A DNA stretch of 64,000 nucleotides, from NCBI GenBank assembly GCA_026874595.1, contig CM049318.1, forward strand, positions 15,454,241-15,518,240. The letters are read 5' to 3'. Made by a program: the position numbers and the translations under genes. The notes below the pieces were generated by a model, which had not been told where the DNA came from, searched no databases, and saw nothing but the letters and a program-made list of their open reading frames with translations. This document shows positions 61,661 through 64,000 of this stretch, piece after piece (positions within the stretch are counted from its first letter, which is position 1; each line of letters opens with the position of its first letter). This DNA comes from Sipunculus nudus (Eukaryota > Annelida > Sipuncula > Golfingiida > Sipunculidae).

Positions 61661-63142
61661 AATACAATAAAATGTATTGGCTCAATACAATACATGCATT
61701 GTATATAGAGCACCAGTGAACATGGCTGCATGAGCATCTTAATAATACATTTGCGACGGAACTTACAAACATGATCACAGTTATACACAACATGAGTGCA
61801 CAAAGGACTATAATATTTCATTAAAAAAATCAGTATTTGTGCAGCTTGTTTCCACTAAAAAATGATGTAAACATTAATAAACATATCCCAGCTGGCCTTC
61901 AACTGGTTTGTTGATGCTGATACATTACTATAATAATTATCATGTTACCTGAGGTCCGCAGTTGCCCATACAGAAATTTGAAACCAGGGGCGCGTTAATA
62001 TATAGGGTTACCCTTTCATTAGTATCATGCAGTATATTATACTGTGGATTCAGAAAATATCGTGGTTTTGAAATTCCGTGGTTTTGACCTGAAACACTAT
62101 TCGTTGAGTTAGAATCTATTGGATTAATAGTTCCTAGTCAGGCAATGTATTCAAAATTAATATGCCGTGAACAGACGTGAAATTGAGCAAGAGATCAGTG
62201 TTTTGCTTATGTAAATAAAATACGCAGTCCCGGTACAAGCGAAATGCTCAATGACGAATACATCGGCTGACTTATCTGAAATTTGTTGGGCGAAGAAAAA
62301 GAGTGTCTACTCTGAAATCAAGGACAAGCTGTCCTCGGAATTTTATTGCCCAGTCATATTGTCCCGGCGGTGATCGGCTTTTGATCTATGCTTCCTAGAC
62401 TGGTACCCTGCACTATTATGGCCCTTACCAAGCATGGGGTGCCAGACTACTCAACTTCCCCGTGGAAAGTAGCCCCCCCCCCCCCCCCCGGGCAAATTGC
62501 CCGGTCCGATTTGGTCTGCGATCGTGAGAAAAAATGCTCCGATTAACTGACATACTGGTGTGATTTTATGAATTATTTGAACAAACGGAAGTCAATATTT
62601 ATATTCTGCATATTCATTAATTAAAAGAGTTAACACTTCTTGGTATGTCGTTCGTTCAGTTTGAACCCTTAGTTGATTGCAGATCCCGGGAAAGAGACTA
62701 CAGTTACACTAGGCTCCAGCTCATAACAGTGCTCAACTGACCGTAACTTATCACCAAGCCGGGGCATAATTAGGTTAACTCTGCCGCACGGATGTTCTGC
62801 CGCACGGTTATTTTTTTTTAAATAATGACATTCTTATAGACGAACAATCAAAAAAGATTAGCTGGGCAAAATGGCCTTTACCTACGACTTTTAGCGAGAA
62901 AATATGAGATAAAGAGCAAGTCCACATATACCAGTGTTGGTGCAGACGCACATTCACACAGTCACTTGTAAGTCCGATACGGATGAAATCTTAGTTTGTT
63001 TGCTCCCCGATGGAACTGAATACCTATCCTCACAATTTAATTATTTTTTTTAATTTATTGGCCACATATCGGTTTCTTTGTGTTTATTAATCAGTACCAT
63101 TTAGAAGCATGGACGATGAAAGCGGGCTAACACGATAATTTA
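61661..63142. other. flank of the satellite array, no gene seen
   Basis: Begins with short TACAATA/GTATTG words that pair with each other (61663 to 61705). A poly-C tract lies at 62474 to 62490. The 62396 TIR fragment is the only recognised element. No coding region. Confidence 0.5.
62396..62445. mobile_element. TIR fragment of the 43-kb element
   Basis: TAGACTGGTACCCTGCACTA TTATGGCCCT and AAGCATGG match the left end of the element at 43073. The rest is missing, so this is a solo end or a truncated copy. Confidence 0.6.
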
Positions 63143-63757
63143 TCTCGAGAGTGTGAAACTGGTTTCGGTTCAGCGAAACCGTTCACTTATTAATAGCGAA
63201 ACCGAAACTGGTTTTGGCGAAACTGCGAAATCATCTCCGGAGATGGTTTCGGTTTCGCAAAAACCGCCCACTCGATAATTATACTGGAAAGAAGGCGGAG
63301 GTGGGCAAAAGGAGTGCAATTCTGTTAATTATTTTATTAATGTATACTGTTAATGCCTGTTAGATTTAATTCAGCAATGATTGAGATATAAACATTCTTT
63401 CGGAAATGTTTTGAATTCAATATTCCCTATTATATATATAACCATGTATGGCTAAAGATGAGCCGCACGTATCCTGTGCGTCCATGCCGTCTGACACATG
63501 CACATGTTATAAGATGGAGAGAAACAGTCTATTTTCATCATAATTTAATATATATTTGCCAGTCACAATTAATCATGCCAAGGCAAGGATCTCTAGCGTT
63601 TGAGAAAACTTTCATCATTAATTTATTTCATTAATAATAAATAATTTACGATGGTATCAATATTTTCTATTAAAACCGAAACCGTCCACTTAAAAATAAA
63701 GGTGAAACCATACAGAACCGGTTTTCCCAGAACCGAAACCAGTTTCGAATTTTCGAG
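63143..63757. mobile_element. foldback element with GAAACTGGTTTCGGTTC arms
   Basis: The left arm (63143 to 63171, containing GAAACTGGTTTCGGTTC) and the right arm (63729 to 63757, its reverse complement GAACCGAAACCAGTTTC) are inverted copies that both end in TCGAG. Inside each end are further GAAACCG / CGGTTTC repeats, including a local palindrome around 63225 to 63260. It is 615 bp long and non-coding. No clear target duplication was seen. Confidence 0.6.
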
Positions 63758-63780
63758 TACGCCCCTGGTGTACAGGATCG

Positions 63781-64000
63781 TAGACAGGTACCCTGCTCTA
63801 TTATGGCCCTCAGCCAACCAAAGAGACAGGCGTACAACGTCACGTTAAGTACTCCCAGTTGCAACTCCTGACTTACCTGAAGACTTGTTCCAGCTCCATT
63901 ATGCACCCTCATACCGGTTGTCATGGACGTTCACGCGTTCCTGGTTGATAATCCATGAAGATTTCTTAAAAAATAACTTTCTTTAGTTATTTCTAATTTG
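63781..64000 (+). mobile_element. second copy of the 43-kb TIR element, cut by the window end
   Basis: Starts TAGACAGGTACCCTGCTCTA (63781). It follows the 43073 element through GCCCTCAGCC, AGAGACAGGCGTACAACG and AACTCC, then jumps to the part matching 44110 to 44260 (CTCATACCGGTTGTCATGGA, CCTGGTTGAT, GAAGATTTCTTA). It lacks the roughly 0.9 kb between them, so it is an internal-deletion form. Confidence 0.75.

Overview
This window is nuclear DNA from an animal. It is AT-rich and intron-rich, and full of microsatellites, tRNA-derived SINEs, LINE, DIRS and hAT fragments, TIR elements and minisatellites. There are no operons, ribosome binding sites or bacterial-type genes. The domain mix (secreted TSP1, cysteine-rich and M15 modules), the SINE types and the repeat style suggest a marine lophotrochozoan, most probably a mollusc. 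The species cannot be fixed from sequence alone.

Three genes are supported, all on the minus strand. Gene A (about 20.5 kb down to 8.7 kb) can be assembled in full: a non-coding first exon with a TATA-like box, a signal-peptide exon, a TSP1-like exon, a six-cysteine defensin-like exon, and three exons of a peptidase M15-like domain. Gene B (47.7 kb down to 35.3 kb) is a paralogue with the same exon order, the same intron phases and an equal-length cysteine-rich exon; its signal-peptide exon was not found. Between them lies a gene for a double-hotdog acyl thioesterase-like protein, whose whole coding region (281 residues) sits in one exon (30.0 to 30.9 kb). Both M15 paralogues have lost the aspartate zinc ligand of the HxxGxAxD-type motif. 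Gene A has lost more of the active site and carries a Thr-rich insertion. The pair therefore looks like secreted, possibly immune-related pseudo-peptidases.

The rest is mostly repeats. From left to right: a 1.3 kb foldback element rich in CTCGAGAT words (4.3 to 5.6 kb); SINEs at 7.7, 12.1, 18.5 and 33.9 kb; a 20-bp minisatellite and a run of about 160-bp repeats inside gene A; a short Helitron-like end (17 kb); a Helitron-like element with 300-bp internal repeats (24 to 25 kb); a decayed LINE (27.1 to 30.0 kb) split by a 1.53 kb hAT-type element with an 8-bp target duplication; a 70-bp minisatellite and a DIRS-like fragment inside gene B; and a 1.48 kb TIR element with a 9-bp duplication (43.1 to 44.6 kb), itself carrying a nested 381-bp foldback element.

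The largest structure is a single minisatellite of about 12.9 kb (48.74 to 61.66 kb), with roughly 110 units of about 118 bp. Every complete unit holds a perfect 20-bp palindrome, and the array shows higher-order duplications of about 0.7, 1.2, 3.6 and 4.1 kb. It lies just upstream of the most 5' exon seen for gene B, so it is either in that gene's first intron or in its 5' flank. The right end (62 to 64 kb) holds further copies of the 43 kb TIR element and another foldback element.
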